Origin: Rotaria macrura
Taxonomy: Eukaryota > Rotifera > Eurotatoria > Philodinida > Philodinidae
Assembly (NCBI GenBank): GCA_900239685.1
Contig: OENT01000423.1
Coordinates: 54,976 to 118,975, forward strand
Direction: 5' to 3'
DNA: 64,000 nucleotides
In this document: positions 34,826-48,600 of the stretch, one piece after another
Numbering within the stretch: position 1 is the first letter of the stretch
Layout: every line of letters starts with the position of its first letter
Made by a program: the position numbers and the translations under genes
The notes under the pieces: generated by a model
Told to the model about the DNA's origin: nothing
Database searches by the model: none
The model's input: the letters and a program-made list of their open reading frames with translations, nothing else

Positions 34826-35618
34826 TAGAGACATGCAGGAGGTCCCGACCTCCGATTCTGTCAGAGTCGGTGTCATAGTCGGAGTTAGCTAAATACAATT
34901 TTTCGCAAACCGAGTCTGAGTCAGATCTTTTGAGAACTTTTCTTCGGAGATAAAGCGAAGTCAAGATTAAAGTTATGTTTGAAGAACCTTCGATATTCCA
35001 TACAACAACATCTTTGTTTTTCATATTGAGAAACAAGAAAAATCAAAGGCAATACTTGTTTCATATATTGAGAATAAGTTTCAGGAAAAATCAAACAAAT
35101 AAATCCTCTTTCAGCCATAAATTTCGAAAGATCGACTAAATAAAAACATATCATGAATCAAGCAATATTTCAGTCTCATTCGAAGTAGTATAATTGTCTT
35201 CGTCATCAAATTTTGATTGCTTTGGCACAGTACATGTCGAATCTTCAGATGAGGCGGTCGCTATTGATGACATTGAAATGGTTACTTTTCTTCTAGTCTC
35301 ATAGAAGAGCGGTTTCAAAAAAGTCAAATTGTTTTGTAGAAATAACATTTGATTGATTTTTCGGAACGTAAATTGGTTCTTTTTCGGACATAGTATTCTT
35401 TGAAGCTGAAAATAATCTTTCGACTATTATATTAAAAAGGCTAGAATCGCATATATCTGTTTGGCAAAAAATGGTAACACCAGGAACTAGAGACCTGAGG
35501 GGAGCCCCGAACTCCGACTCCGACTCCGACGGATTCGGAGACAGAGTTAAAAAAAGCGAAAATTTCCGGAGTCGGGGTCGGGTTTCGGAATAAAAAAAAT
35601 TGATTCCGCAGGTCTCAA
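34826..35618. mobile_element. Non-autonomous hAT element with CGACTCCGACTC subterminal repeats
   Basis: The left end, TAGAGACATGCAGGA, pairs with TTGAGACCTGCGGAA read inward from the right end. Flanking octamers ACTCAGGA and ACCCAGAA agree at 6 of 8, an eroded target-site duplication. Both subterminal zones hold TCCGACTC/GAGTCGG tandem words, as in many hAT elements. A short minus-strand ORF at 35,151-35,348 may be a transposase remnant, but I see no BED or hATC motif. Confidence 0.65.
35488..35618. mobile_element. Nested or deletion-derived hAT mini-element
   Basis: A third copy of the terminus, TAGAGACCTGAGGGG, starts at 35,488 facing the right end at 35,618. The last 131 bp therefore form a small element of their own, ending in the same TIR and holding the densest CCGACTCCGACTCCGAC run. 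This could be an insertion next to, or an internal duplication within, the larger element. Confidence 0.5.
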
Positions 35619-35639
35619 ACCCAGAAGATCCACTCTGAC

Positions 35640-35905
35640 AACTGTATTCAATCTGATCCGCGGACGTTATGGTGAATTTCTATAAAACCGACAGAATACT
35701 GGTTGCGAAACGACATTCGGATCCTTATGGTTGGAATCCGACGACATTTGTTATAGGGTTTTAACAGACCTCTAATGACGCCCTTAGTTGCTAATTGGCG
35801 CCCAACTAATAAATCACTATTTTGCCGTCAGATCAGTTACTCATTCCTCACCCAGGAATCCGATGAGATCCGGTTGGATCCAGTGTCGGATTCAATCACC
35901 TGGGA
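35640..35905. repeat. GGATCCGAY-rich repeat, copy 3, with CCCAGG palindromic element
   Basis: Contains the same GGATCC/TCCGAC/GTCGGA vocabulary as 14,200-14,440 and 15,420-15,660. Its right end (35,851-35,904) is a 54-bp unit with inverted CCCAGG ... CCTGGG termini, similar in plan to the element at 27,914. Confidence 0.55.
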
Positions 35906-38900
35906 AGATAAAACATTATCAATCGATTCCATGATCATTCCTATTATCAAACACATATTTCAATTTATAGATTCGTCCTCGTACATCTTCACATTTGTTT
36001 TTATGAGGAAAAACGTCGTCTGACTTATGATAACAACACTATTCATGAACTTGTTTTCCGATATTAACTATAAATCTATGTAGTTATTTTTATCCGCCAA
36101 AATTCAATTGTTTTAATTGTGACCGAAGGATGAATTCACTATTATTTAACAATCGAGATTTTTCGTTTTGCGGTTTAAGTAAAAATGTCTGTCTTGTTGA
36201 CATCTCTCTGGGAAAAGATTCTTTTTGAATTATGTTTTTATATTCGTCTTCGTTACGAATGAAAACTGATAAAAGTAACTGCTGCTGTCTTAGTGAGAGA
36301 TTTCGTCTTGTTCTAGATTTCAACGGAATTCGATCAACAGTCAGCGGAATTAACTTTGAGATTCAATTCGATGTATTCGATTTTGTATTTTTCATTTTTA
36401 TATTTGACTAAAAAGGAGACATTGACTTTTCAAATATCTATTTGATGAATAATAACGAGATCAAAGGTAAATATCCACATTGCAAAAGCTTCTAGTTTTC
36501 TTTCTAGCATAAAAACAGACCTCTTAGATTCATGTCGCTCGTTTTTTTTTCACGGGTCCATTCGAAAGAGAGAGAGAAATTGATTGATCTATACAAATAC
36601 ATATACCAGCAGAAACAAAGATAGAATCAAACACGAGCGTTCCGTCTGAGTTTTTCAACAGTACTTTAGGTAAAATTTCTAAAGTTGAGACAAGTAGTCG
36701 CACGTTTTATCTGATGTAATGCTGAATTTTCATGAAATTTCGAAAGATAGACGAGCGACAAAAGTTCTTATTGGTGTTTAACAATCATTGAGTTGATTTG
36801 AAAACAATTTTTCTCTTCGAGTATAATTGAGAGGCCGTTGTTGAGAGAATGTAGCGGATGGTACACAGTGAACTTTTCCCCCGAGTCTCTTTTCGCAACT
36901 CTTCGATAGCTTTGATCTTGGTCATCAGACAATTGCACGACATGGTTCGCGTTCGAACTGTAGGTCAATCTCGATTCAATCTTAAAACGATTTTCACAAC
37001 AATTATCTTTTGTTGTTTAAATGAACGACGATTCAACACGAAAAACAAGGAAAGAACCCACGAGAAGCTTTTCTACAATCGAAACAAACGCATTCATAAA
37101 TCGATTATTCTCAATGAAAGTTCAACTAAAATATAACGAACTTTCGAGCTCTTCAAATAATCCAAAATCGGCTCTTCTCATTGCTTCGACAGAGCACAAG
37201 TTCCAAACAAAACATCTATTCTATTCAGTTTGTTTTCGAATGGATAATAGTATGTATCGACAACGAAATAAATACGTACCAACAGGGTTTTGTCTGCGTC
37301 GTCATATTTTGCAAGACTGAAGTTTCTTGCCTTTATGATCGTTGTTTGCACTTCGTCATCACGTCGCATTGACTTTTCTTTAAACGACACATGGCACTAC
37401 ACTGAGTAAAGTGTAATCTTGCATATTTATTTTTCTTTTCTCTTCTCTTCTCTTCTACTCGTAAAGAAGAAAATGACGGCAGTCATCCTCTTCTATTTCT
37501 CCTGCGTAGTAGCTTTTCTTTTGTTTTGTCTTTCGTTAAAATAAAAATAAAAAATCTTTGCTCAAAAATGAGACTTTGCTTTGGCCAGTATCCGATGATA
37601 CATTCGACCCGATTAATGAAATAGAATTTATCAACAGTTACATGACAATAGAAGCTTGTTTCTGCAAATGAAAACTCAAATAGAAAGAGAAAATAGATGG
37701 GTAATGATTATCATCTGTGTCTCTCACGTGTCCGAGTGTTATCGAACAGTGTAAAAGCTTCTCTTGTGTGCCCTCGATTAAACTGTGTTCGAGACAAAAG
37801 TTTTCATTCAAAAAGAGTCAACTCTCTCTTGAATATCTTTTTTTATGTCAGTCATAGAGTTTTAATAAAGACTATCTCGCAAAATTTCAATACTGTGGGT
37901 AAGAAAACTTTCATTCAATGTTGAACAAATGGCTTCTCCTTGATTTCTAACATTTGTTCTTTTATCGACTCGATTATAAGAGTTCAGTTTTGAAATAGTA
38001 GAGTCAAGTTAGCTAACTGAATATATTCTCGGCTGGTTTGCTTTGCTTTATATTCATCATGTTTATTGTTGATGGAACGATGAATTGTGATCGTTCGAAA
38101 GAAATATTTATTGAGTATTTTCTATAGAAAGAAGGATGTTACTCCAATTTTTATCTATTTTAACCGTTTTTTTCTTGTAATCAGTTTAGATTTCGATTAT
38201 TTCGAATTAATCGATTTTTGGAAGCAGCTTTTTTATCATGAGCGATTGTCACCAGTACTTAGGCGATATCTATTTCAGACAGTTTCCGATCTTGGATAGT
38301 TGGGGTAAATCTTCTATTCCCTGGTTAAACATTGTAGTCGGTTGACTGACATTTTCTTATGAACGCTTTTAGTCGCTTATCTAAAACATGGTTGTTTTAC
38401 ATTTGCGAGGAGCAGGAATATGAAGGAGAGAAAAAGTAGAAGAGGAGGGAGACTGGAGAAGTGATGCGGGCAAATCGTTGTTGTGCCAAGAAAATGGTTA
38501 TAGAATCTTTAAATGATTTCAATAATACGGATTTTGCTCTTTCCCTTTTGCGGTTGTTTTCCAGATAAAAATGCGATATCGGTTAGAAAAAAATGAGACT
38601 CCAATAATAAGGAATTCCCCCTCTCCAACACCGAGTGCTTGAGGAAAAGAAAACGCATGCACATTGCATTATTAGAGACAGAGAGAGAGAGAGCGAAAAC
38701 GAAAAAGCAAAACTCGAAGTAATGTTTTTGATTAAAGATAATCTAGTAATGTCAGTGAACTAAAATTGATTGGCATACTTTTTTGCAAATTTTATCCTGG
38801 ACAATGGTTTAATGATGAGACTTAAGATGTCTTGATTTTTCTCCAAAGTGAATCTTTTCTACTTTCCTGATTTGGAGACCTAGGCCGCTGCAATGCCTGC

Positions 38901-39229
38901 TTTGCTTATTTTCTATTTTCCGGAAGACATGGCAGCTCTATTAGCATCATGAACACAATTTAAATAACTAACCATTGGAAAAGCTAACGCAGAAGTAGAT
39001 GTTTTCATTACGTGTCAAATCTTGAAATGAAAGAGTACGGATATGTTTTCAATAGAGAGAGGATTACGCAAATAGACATTAATTACTTTTTTTCTTGTCT
39101 CTCATTATCGTCTGGGGAAAGTTTTGAGTTTCCCTTAGATTAAAATCAATCCGCCACCTATGCTCACACCCGCAATCTATAGTAATAGGACGTGTGCATA
39201 GCAAACGCACTATGCAGAAAAGGATGAAT
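35906..39229. other. Gene-free stretch, nothing recognised
   Basis: Contains simple-sequence tracts, for example TCTTC repeats near 37,437-37,457 and (GA)n near 38,683-38,693. No spliced coding blocks could be assembled from either strand. Confidence 0.4.
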
Positions 39230-39690
39230 CATTATCAAAAAATGCACTTTGGTGCGCCATCTGAGCTTTTGGCATAGGCGCGAGGTCTCTATAACATAAG
39301 TGTTGGTAGAAAAATTTTCTCTTTCGAACAACATACTTGGTTTTGTTCGGAAAAGTGTTCCGCATGATAGATGGCGCTGTGAATTCGCCATTGCTAAGGT
39401 ATTTCCTTAAAACCAATGCATTATTGTCGGATGAGGAACAGAAGAGAACGCACAAAATTCTCCATCAAAATTCTTATTGACTCTAGTCGGCCATTAGCGT
39501 TTGCTTGTCGCCACATACCAACGATGATCTCGGAAACCGGACTTGGGCGCAAGATAAAAATAGTACTAAAATTCCTGTCACTTTTTATTACTTCAGACGA
39601 GATAAATGAGAATCTTCGAAAAAGTATCCTCCTACAAAGTGCATTTTCTGCTATTGACCCGATGAATCATCAGGCTTTGATCGCGTACAG
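39230..39690 (-). repeat. Dispersed ~460-bp repeat, copy B (inverted relative to copy A)
   Basis: Reverse-complement partner of 3451-3911. The left boundary is at ATTATCAAAAAATGCACTTTGG and the right boundary at GATCGCGTACAG. Similarity is even along the unit, and ORFs in the two copies do not correspond. This supports a mobile non-coding element over a duplicated exon. Confidence 0.75.
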
Positions 39691-41059
39691 TGTTTGTTCC
39701 AATAGCAGGTGAGCCAAGCAGATAAAAATGTATTGAACATCTACTATTTCTAATTTCTAATTTGTCCTCAAAAGCAAAGTGTATTCAGTACACATTGCAA
39801 ATAACATTTACACTTTGATTATAGAATCTCGACAACTGCTTAAGATAGTAGATTGTGACCTCTCAATTGCTTTTGTAGTACAAAGTCATTTTTCTTCTCA
39901 TTTTTTGTGAGATAATTCGTGAGGTTATGAAAAAGTATGTCTATATATCATTTATTTGCAGGGAAGCGTAAGCGGGTCGAAAGAAGTGTCAGGATTGGTC
40001 CAAAACTCGGAGAATTTCTCAATGAAAATTTTCAGGGAGGTGGCCTACGCATCCAACGTCGCTGCTTACTTGCTTTCTAAATCTGAATTTATATTCATCA
40101 AGACGCAACGAACATTGATTTTTGTTTTCTAGATCGAAAAAAGTCGGTTTCAGTACGCTTTGATGCCAAAAACAAACCGTACACACACACTTTGTTCGTA
40201 TAAGTAAAATGTAGATGTACATTTTGTTTTAGATTTCTATTGGAAACACTGATTCCGTACTAATATATTGTTAATAGCAATAGAAAGGAATAATAAACAT
40301 GGCTTATCCTCATTGCGACGCGCACATAAAGTATGGAACGTAAAAGATGTCCCTAGGTCGCAGATTATATCACTATTCTATACTGTGCTCTATTTGAACT
40401 TTTGACATTTTTTTCGATAATCGATTGTCGCCAAGCAGTCTTCGATATATTTTTTAAAGTCGACATTTTAACTAGCGACGTTTGACTACCTCACCGAAGC
40501 ATACAGACAGAAGCACTTCTTCGCATAACTAATTTGAACGTTTCAAGATTGTTGTCGTCCTCCCAACTTTATTTTCACGATATATTCAAATGAACCAATT
40601 TTAAGACTGAGTTTGATGAGATATTATCTCGAAGAGAGTCAAGTGTATTGAAAGTTGTCGATGAGATTGATAAGTAAACTTGAATGAAACGACAAAATAT
40701 TCCATAAGTCTTCATGTTTCGCTCAGACAGACTCTTCTAAGATAGATATATAGAAAAAAACCAACACACGCAGACGCCACTCGTTTGAAAGTGTCCTACG
40801 TTTCTTCGAGTTTTTTTCTATTCTGTTCTCTTGTCGTTTGGGTGCCGTGTTCGTTTTTTGCAAATGCGTAGTTCTCATTGATCGCTTTCGAAGGCGTCGT
40901 TATGCTGAGTACAAATCGAGGTTACTTATAGTTTTATGCTCGATTCAATGTAATAAATAATGTTGGTGAAACACTTTTTTCTCATTTTTTCAAAACACTG
41001 CGTATTCTATCGAAGTAGAATAACGTAGAAAATTCTCTTGCTATAATTTCTTTTTCAAG
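39691..41059. other. Intergenic; upstream of MPST
   Basis: No gene recognised. The promoter of the sulfurtransferase gene should lie at its right end; no TATA box stands out. Confidence 0.4.
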
Positions 41060-42731
41060 ATGAGCGTGACACAACGAATTTCCCCATTAATTTCAAGTCA
41101 CGTTTTAAAAAATCTTCTTCGAGCACCTCAACATCGGCTAGCAGTGCTCGAAACAGATGTCGGTAAACAATCCTACAATGATTTTCAAGCGTAAGTTCTT
41201 CTTCATAAACACTAAGTGATGATGAATGATATTCTATGTAGAGGCCACCTACCCAACGCTCAATATTTGGATCAATTAGAATGTACGAGACCAACAGAAT
41301 TCATTCCACGTGGGTTACCCGATCTAAAGTGTTTCGAACGCTATTTGACACGCTTGGGAGTATCTAATTCAGATCATATTGTTCTTTACGATCGATCACC
41401 GACAGGTCTCTTGGCTTCCGGTCGTGCCTGGTGTTTACTCAAGGTATCCGCCTCGTAATTAATCAGTTCTTTCCCTGTGTATCCATTGAATTTCATTGAT
41501 CTTAAGGCTTACGGCGTTGAGAGTTTGTCGATTCTCAACGGTGGCTTTCATCGATGGGTCAAAGAAAACAATGAACTCGATTCGGTGGAAAACAGCCAGT
41601 CACAGCAGCAGGTTATTTTTGCTGTTTGTTTTTAAAATATTTTTCCAATACTTATTTGACGATTCAGACAGAAACATTCATCGCCAATTTCGATGAACGA
41701 AAAGTGCGAACTTTTGATCAAATGCTAAAGAATTTTTCTCCGAGAACGAATTCTTGTCAATATGTGCAAGTGGTCGATGCCAGACCAGCAAACCTATTCT
41801 ATGGTACGTCGAAACGACCTTTCATGAAGAACTATAAGAATGCGACACAGAATCTAACTTTGACGGCCAGAGAACGAAGACTAAAATCGTCTTCTACACT
41901 TACATATGAATATAATCATGAAGATAGATGTGATGAGAGGACTTCTCTATCTACGACGGCCACCTTTCATTTTAACTGGCAACGCAAGAGTGCCGTCCGT
42001 ACAATCACAATCAATGCTCGTCTCTGTATTAGTGAGAGAAATAGCTGATAGAAATATACCGTGATATAACTGTCGCTTTCGTTAGGATTGACAAATTATT
42101 TTTGTGTGCTTGCTTCCATCATTGTCGAAAAATGCAATTTCCGATGAGCTGAACGTTTTGTAAAAGAAGGGAGCGGTAGAGAGAAACTCGAATGAATATA
42201 GATCTATGCCGGTAATCATATTTCAATGTTTTTCTTCTTGGAACATAATAAGTTATTTAGGTGCTGATGCTGGACACATGCCCGGTGCTTTAAATTTACC
42301 TTACAGTTCTCTTTTTGATCAAGCAGATCAATCGTTGAAGCCGAATGATCAACTTTCGCAAAGTCAATATCGATCACATGAAAGGTGTTTTGTTTTTATT
42401 TGATTTCCTTTTCTTTCTTTGCAGTATTCAAAGCCGCTGGAGTCGACCTGTCGAAGCCAGCCATATACACGTGTCAAACAGGAACAACAGCAAGTGCACT
42501 CGCCTTTATTTCTCATTTACTCGGCCAGAAGGAACAATCGGTCTACACAGTACGTTACTCCTTGAAATAGAGACTAATTTTCATAGTGATCTAAAAGACA
42601 AAATCAATTTATTGTCATCATTAAAAATCGTCTATCTTAAATTGATATTTTAGGGTGCATTTACTGAGTGGCATCAGCGTGCTCCGGCGAACATGATCGT
42701 AAAAGGTGACCAAAAATCGGTTCCTCGTTAG
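41060..42731 (+). CDS. MPST: 3-mercaptopyruvate/thiosulfate sulfurtransferase (tandem rhodanese), 7 exons
   Basis: Family role: moves sulfane sulfur from 3-mercaptopyruvate or thiosulfate to acceptors such as thioredoxin or cyanide, in cytosol and mitochondria. Exons: 41060-41190, 41242-41443, 41507-41611, 41668-41803, 42261-42362, 42425-42549, 42654-42731; phases agree and give 292 residues, the normal size. The inactive N-terminal rhodanese domain shows HLPNAQYLD, IVLYDRSP and LNGGFHRWV. The catalytic domain shows VVDARP, GHMPGALNLP, and the active-site loop YTCQTGTTAS, whose first Cys carries the persulfide. The loop is CQTGTT, nearer the CGSGVT of MPST than the CRKGVT of rhodanese but matching neither. 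The donor of intron 5 (GTCAAT) is weak, and intron 4 (457 nt) is unusually long. AATAAA at 42,773. It converges with the EGF-repeat gene. Confidence 0.92.
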
Positions 42732-43446
42732 ACGTCGTCATTCAATGCTCTACTTGTCTATTTACTAATTGAAATAAATTCTTTTCTCTCGCAACTAGTT
42801 GACTGTGAAAACTTCGTAGATATTGACAGATTCATGCTCTCAATCAGTGGCGAATACAACTGAAAGCGGTTCATTGACGTAAACGAACGATTTAATAAAT
42901 ATTCTCAGCGAGTATTCGCTCTGGCCAGGAAGTAATTGGCGCTGTTCTATTTAGATGATTTCTATTCTATTCCAAGATTATCTTCGAACTGTAAAACTTC
43001 ATGATCAGCAATTAAAAATGTTTTGAAGAACTAGAAATTCGAATCCCCTAGTTCGATAGACGAACTCAAGATGGTTTGGTGAAATGACTTTAAATTCGAC
43101 GAGAACTTGGCAATTTTTCTGCCAGTCAAACATCTGTTGAGAAATCTAGATAAATGTTTCGAGATCGTTGTAGAAATTATAGATGAGGTAGAGAACAGGG
43201 GCAATCGAAAGTTGCGGAGAAAAACAGAACGAATTTTCTCGATATCTTGTTTTAAAACCGGTGAGCGTAAACGAACGAAACGATGTGAAATGAATAGATG
43301 TGCTTATTTTCTTGTTTTATTTAACAACAATCAACATAGTTTGTCTTCGATGTGAGAAAAAGTGTCTATTACAGAAATGTGTTCATTTTATTCTGTGGTG
43401 AAATACATTTAATAATTGAGTCGGATCATTTAACGTCAATGAGTGT
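42732..43446. other. Convergent intergenic region
   Basis: Holds AATAAA (42,773-42,778) for MPST and TTTATT (43,387-43,392; AATAAA on the minus strand) for the EGF-repeat gene. Nothing else recognised. Confidence 0.55.
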
Positions 43447-45690
43447 TCAGCGTTTCTTCGATTGAAGAGGAAGTTCACAGTACTTTCCCGTGAAGTAATT
43501 CTTGCACAGACAACGATTTTCTTTCTCGAGGCAAGTTCCGTTGTTTTGACAGAGATCATTTGCTTGCCCGCAAAATAAGCTTTTCAATTCACATTGAATG
43601 CCGGCAAAGCCCTTTTCACATTGGCATTGCCGTGTCACTGGATTGCAAGTGCCACCATGTTGACATTCGTGTAAAAGACAGTAAAGTTCTCCCGTTACAT
43701 TGACACAGCTATCAGCTAGACAAACTTCGTCTGGATACTGACATTGGTGTTCACCGCACTTAACGACTTCGTCGCAAAATCTTCCACCGAAACCTTGCTC
43801 GCATCGGCAGATGCCATCGGCGCTGGTCGGAGACTCGAGACACGTTCCGTTGTTCGCGCAAGGATGAGACGAACAGAACGATTGGTTGAGATTGATGGAA
43901 CAATTCGAACCCGAATATCCATATGTACACAAACATTTGTAGCTTTGGCTTATCGTCTCATGAACGCATATGCCGTTGTTCTCTAAATACAGATCATCAA
44001 TGTTCAATCAGTTTTATCAAGTCCTATCTCTTTTTTTAAACGAACCGCACGGATTCGGTGCACACGGATGAAGTGGAATATCACAGTAAGATCCGGTGAC
44101 ATCTTTGGGGCATAAACATCTTCCATATTTATTGTCAATCAAAGCACATTTTCCTCCATTGTTATAGCAGTTGTTTTTGCATGCTGTCGGTGTTATGTAT
44201 TCACAAAAAGGACCAATATAATCAGGTGGACAGAGACAAAATCCGTCGCCCGTGTGATTCAATACAATGCAAGTTGATCCGTTTCGACACGGAGAATGAG
44301 AACAAAATGTTCGCTGCGGATATTCACATAAACGACCCGAATAGCCTGGCTTACACAGGCATTGACCATCGACGCCCGACAACGGAACACACGTACCTAA
44401 ACGAGATTTTCATTCATTATTTTCTTTGCCTTTCAAATCGTATTTAGAGTCAACCATTATTTCGACATGGATTCTTTTGACAAAATGGGACACGTTTTTC
44501 GCAGAATTCGCCGACATAGCCAGGCTGACATAGACAAAGTCCAGCGGGCGACTGAACCAAAATGCACGTTCCATTGTGTTGACATGGCGAGTGACTGCAA
44601 AATGTTGTATTTCGTAAATCATGTTCACAAAATGGCCCGGTAAACATGAGCGGACAAGAACATTTATATCCATCGTTTGACCCTAAACAAATACATAGTT
44701 TTAAACATAATAAGAATAACGAAAGAACTCAATCGAATATTTAACCATTGTAACAAGTTCCTCCGTTTAAACAGGCACAATCGCCGACATTTTCTTGGCA
44801 ATATTTCCCGGCATGTCTCGACGGACACAAACATGTAAAGTCGCTTGTCGATCGAGCAAGCGACGACGGCTGTTTCGATGCTGTCGGGGAACACAAGCCT
44901 TGATTGTAGCATGGATTACTTTCACACGGTTTCTGACCGTAGTTTAGCTTTTCACACAATGAGCCATGAACGTTCTTAGTGACGTCGAATTAGAAACAGA
45001 CAAATATTATTCAGTTCAAAATTAACAATCAATGTTGGCTCGACTTACTGCAATACAATGACAACTGAATGTCAATTTCGAAACAAGTTCGCAATTTCCA
45101 GCTCTGCACGGGTTTGGTTCACATGGATTTGTCCAATTTTGGAGATGAATATCTAAAGCAGTTCTCTTTTCGCTTTCATTTTCCCGCGTGGCTCGGTTTT
45201 TGCTCAACCTACTTGACAAATGTAAACACTCGACCGTTTCTACGATCAAGAAAAGCAGTGCTAATAAATTAGACTTGGAATCGGAACGGCTTTTCCAGCT
45301 AAATGAAACACGACAATTCTCGAAAACGTTTCATTTTCTAAAAAGAGCAAAAGAACTTGTCTTACCGCATATTGCTTGTTTTAGAAAGTGAATTCTTCTG
45401 ACGATGTGATCACCATTCATTCAGTTGTTTATCTTGACAAAGAAGAGAAGGAAAGAGAAAAACGCTTGTCTCGACACGACATAATTCACAAGACAAAGAA
45501 CAGCGTTGAAACACTTGTAGAAACTCGATTGTCTATATGTGACCTTTTTCTTCATTGTTTTATAATCACTAATCAGGATAAGAACGACTAAACACACAAT
45601 CGAAACAAAGATAATTACCATTAAGCCGAGTCCCCAACACACTTTATTTGACATCGATCTCATCCGGACGCGATCAATCATCATCAACAA
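43447..45690 (-). CDS. Membrane-anchored protein with about eleven EGF-like repeats
   Basis: Likely a cell-surface or shed extracellular protein for adhesion or signalling; no partner can be named. Exons (transcript order): 45544-45690, 45366-45397 (32 nt), 45049-45208, 44746-44974, 44455-44682, 44046-44396, 43447-43982. Phases agree, giving 560 residues. The N-terminus has a hydrophobic segment (about 18-41) followed by KKK, so a type II signal anchor with the rest outside is likely. Then come EGF modules with six cysteines each, most of the form NPCxNxGTC...C.C..GY.G..CE; the tenth is irregular. Introns often fall in phase 1 after the NG of an EGF, as in exon-shuffled EGF genes. Residues suggesting calcium binding (DxDE) are not evident. 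In-frame ATGs at 45,690, 45,663 and 45,654 are all possible starts. Resembles Notch/Crumbs-like EGF arrays without their other domains. Confidence 0.85.
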
Positions 45691-48600
45691 GCAAAGTTTT
45701 GCACATCAAGCAATCGCATTCTTTCACTCAATCCGCTTTTCATTTTCCTTTCTTCTATTTTGATCACCGAGCAAAATACAAAGATTTCTCAAAAGAAAAT
45801 GACTGTTTTCGTCAACGAATATCAAAGATAAATATTCTAGTTTATTTCTCTCGATTCTCCACTCTCCCATTACATTGAATTCCAATGAATTCGTGTAGAA
45901 TTTGCAAGCATCGCTTGAGAACACCAACAATGACGATAAACAAGAGTTTGTCTCAAATAGCGAAGTCCCACTCTCTTATTTCATTCTTTTATTAGACATT
46001 TCTCTCTCTCTCTCTCTTTCTGTTCGTTCACTTGTTGGACTTAAGCGGTGTTCGAACAAAAAATATTTTAATTAAACATTTATTTATTCGCTTTCAAATT
46101 CGACTATGAAATGAAACGGAGAGCAGCAACGACTGTTCTGTTACGAATACGTTTCTCTTTTTTCAACAACTCTTTTCAAGCATTCGTCAAAGCAAGCAAC
46201 GTCTTTTCTTCTCGATTGCTAGCGAAGCAAACGTTTGTTGTTCTCTACTTGGATTTGTTTCTGAGTGTTGAGAAACGCGGGTTCGAGCCGAACTACTTCA
46301 CTTTTGCGAGTATCACCTGTTGAGAAAAGAAGCGAGCGACCGTTTAAACTCAGTTCAACATTACCTGTACGAAACATCGGAAACGTTTTCGACATCTGTC
46401 AAATAGGAATTTTTTCGTTGAGAAAACTCGACCTGAAATGAGTCAGTCCCACCGAAGTTTACTCCGAACGCGACTATAATCGATGGAGTTTTACTCTTGA
46501 AATCTGATTAATGAACATTGCTTTTACCGTCGAATATCATTCGTCATAAACGGCGGCTTTTCATTCGCAACATTCGTTTTTGTTCGCCACGATTTTATCA
46601 AGGCGGCTTGTTTTGTTGATCTTCGGTTTGAAAATAATTTCTCGAGAAAATCCAACGAACAAGAGAATGTCTCTAATCAAGCGTCGAAAGACGATCGAAC
46701 GAGTCATGACTTCCGTTTTTCAATCGGCATTTCAAAGCAAGTCTCATCGAAACAAACAATTGATCGTCTATCGAACACACGTTGCACACCACTTGAGACG
46801 CTCAAGGGCAACTCCTGACAAATCTTCTCAATCGTTTTTCGCTTTCTGCTTTTGTTTCTATGTAGACATGAACGAGATCCATATTATCTAGATTAATCAA
46901 GTCCAGCTCGGGTAGTTGGCGTGTTCCGTACCGATCGGCTCTTTAATCTAGCCGTTGATCGAATTCTGATGGGAACAGATTCCAATCTACTCAGCCGAAT
47001 CTTATCAAGCTCGAAGTTAAATGAATTGTTTTCGAATCGAATCGTTTCTTTGTTTTGATTTTAATCGGCGATCGTTTGGCGAGGCTATAGTTCGCAGACA
47101 GCGGCTGTCAACGACATGATTATTGATTTAAGTAAATCTAAATGATAAATGTTGTTCTCGAAGAGAATTCCGTCGATATCAGCAAACCTCTTGGGGTTGA
47201 ACAACAGCAACGTGTGACTTGACTACTTTATTGAGTTCGTCGAAATAATTACTCGACTTGTTCTCTTCTTTCCTCTTTCTTATCACGCCACACATCGACA
47301 ACATTGAGCATCAATCAAATAGATATCATCTAGTTTCATTTCACTGAATTCTGCATTTCATTTTCCTAGTTCGAATCTGATCTTTGCCGTTCATCGATAT
47401 TCATAATCGAGTCGGCGTCGAGTTCGTCTTCTGAAATCATCACCATTTCTCGGTTTAATACGGACGAGAGAAGATCGAGCAAGATTGACAGTGACTTAAT
47501 TCGACAACGAAACCAACTTCTCGTCACGTCGCTATTCTCATCAAACAGCTCATGTTTTTCATTTTCCGGATGTTGCTTGTCTCTCGAAATTATGTTCAAC
47601 CTAATCGAACGAAAAGTCTCATATAGCTCGAGAAGATGGGAGAGTAGACGGAAAATAAAATGTACCGATGAACTTCGATGACTACACTTGTGCGATACAT
47701 ATTATTCGAGAGAGATCGTTTTTTGTCACACAATAAGTATTCAATTGAAACATGATTTATTTCACTCATTAAATCTCCCCATTCATGCGTTCACAAACTG
47801 TTGTTCGTCTTAAACAAGACTTAACTTGTACATCCTACTGACGTTAATAAGCAAAAAAAACAAACAAACAAATAAATAAACCAACCAACAGAGGTCATTT
47901 GGGCATATGATTATTTTTATATCGTTCTCTTTCTTTGTCTTCGCCTTTTCTATTTGTGTCCTATTAACATTAACGAGCAACATCTATACGACAAACAGAT
48001 AGATTCGACAAAGTAAACAAATACTTGCCTTTTTAAGTCTACATAAACAACGATCGATGGTTAAGTATCGTTCGATTGTTTCGTATCAGTCAGGCAAGCA
48101 GTCAGTTTTTTCTTATTTTTTCATTTTTTTTTTCGTTAAAAGCAACGATGATAAAGTGAATGAGAAGCAAAGCAAAGCAAAGAAAAGAAAAGAACAGAAC
48201 AGAACAGAAGAAAAAAAGAAGAGAAACGAAGAGTATGACTGTCGATGAGTTGCGTCAGCTTATTCACCGTAAACACAGTTAAACAATTAGCATTTGTTGA
48301 TATTGGCCAGCTAATTAACGAAATGAATATCGATTTTTGAGTCGTTAAATCGAACACGTGACAAAGAAGTCAGTTCGATGTGCATGCAAATATTGAAACA
48401 AATGTTCTTTTCTCAAGATAACTCCGTTGTTCTCTCGGTTTTATTTTATAGATTGAATGTCAATCGACGTCGTGCCATTTGGTGGGCTATGCCGAATATG
48501 AATGAAGATATCTGTCAGTATAAGAAATAAGTTTCAACAAATGAATATCGACGTGAAGAGAAGGAATCTTTAGAAAGTGGCAAGAAAATAATTTCGTTTT

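Noticed and set aside
43744-43986. Plus-strand ORFs opposite the EGF exons
   Set aside because: They are antisense shadows of the Cys-rich exons, whose reading on the minus strand is certain.
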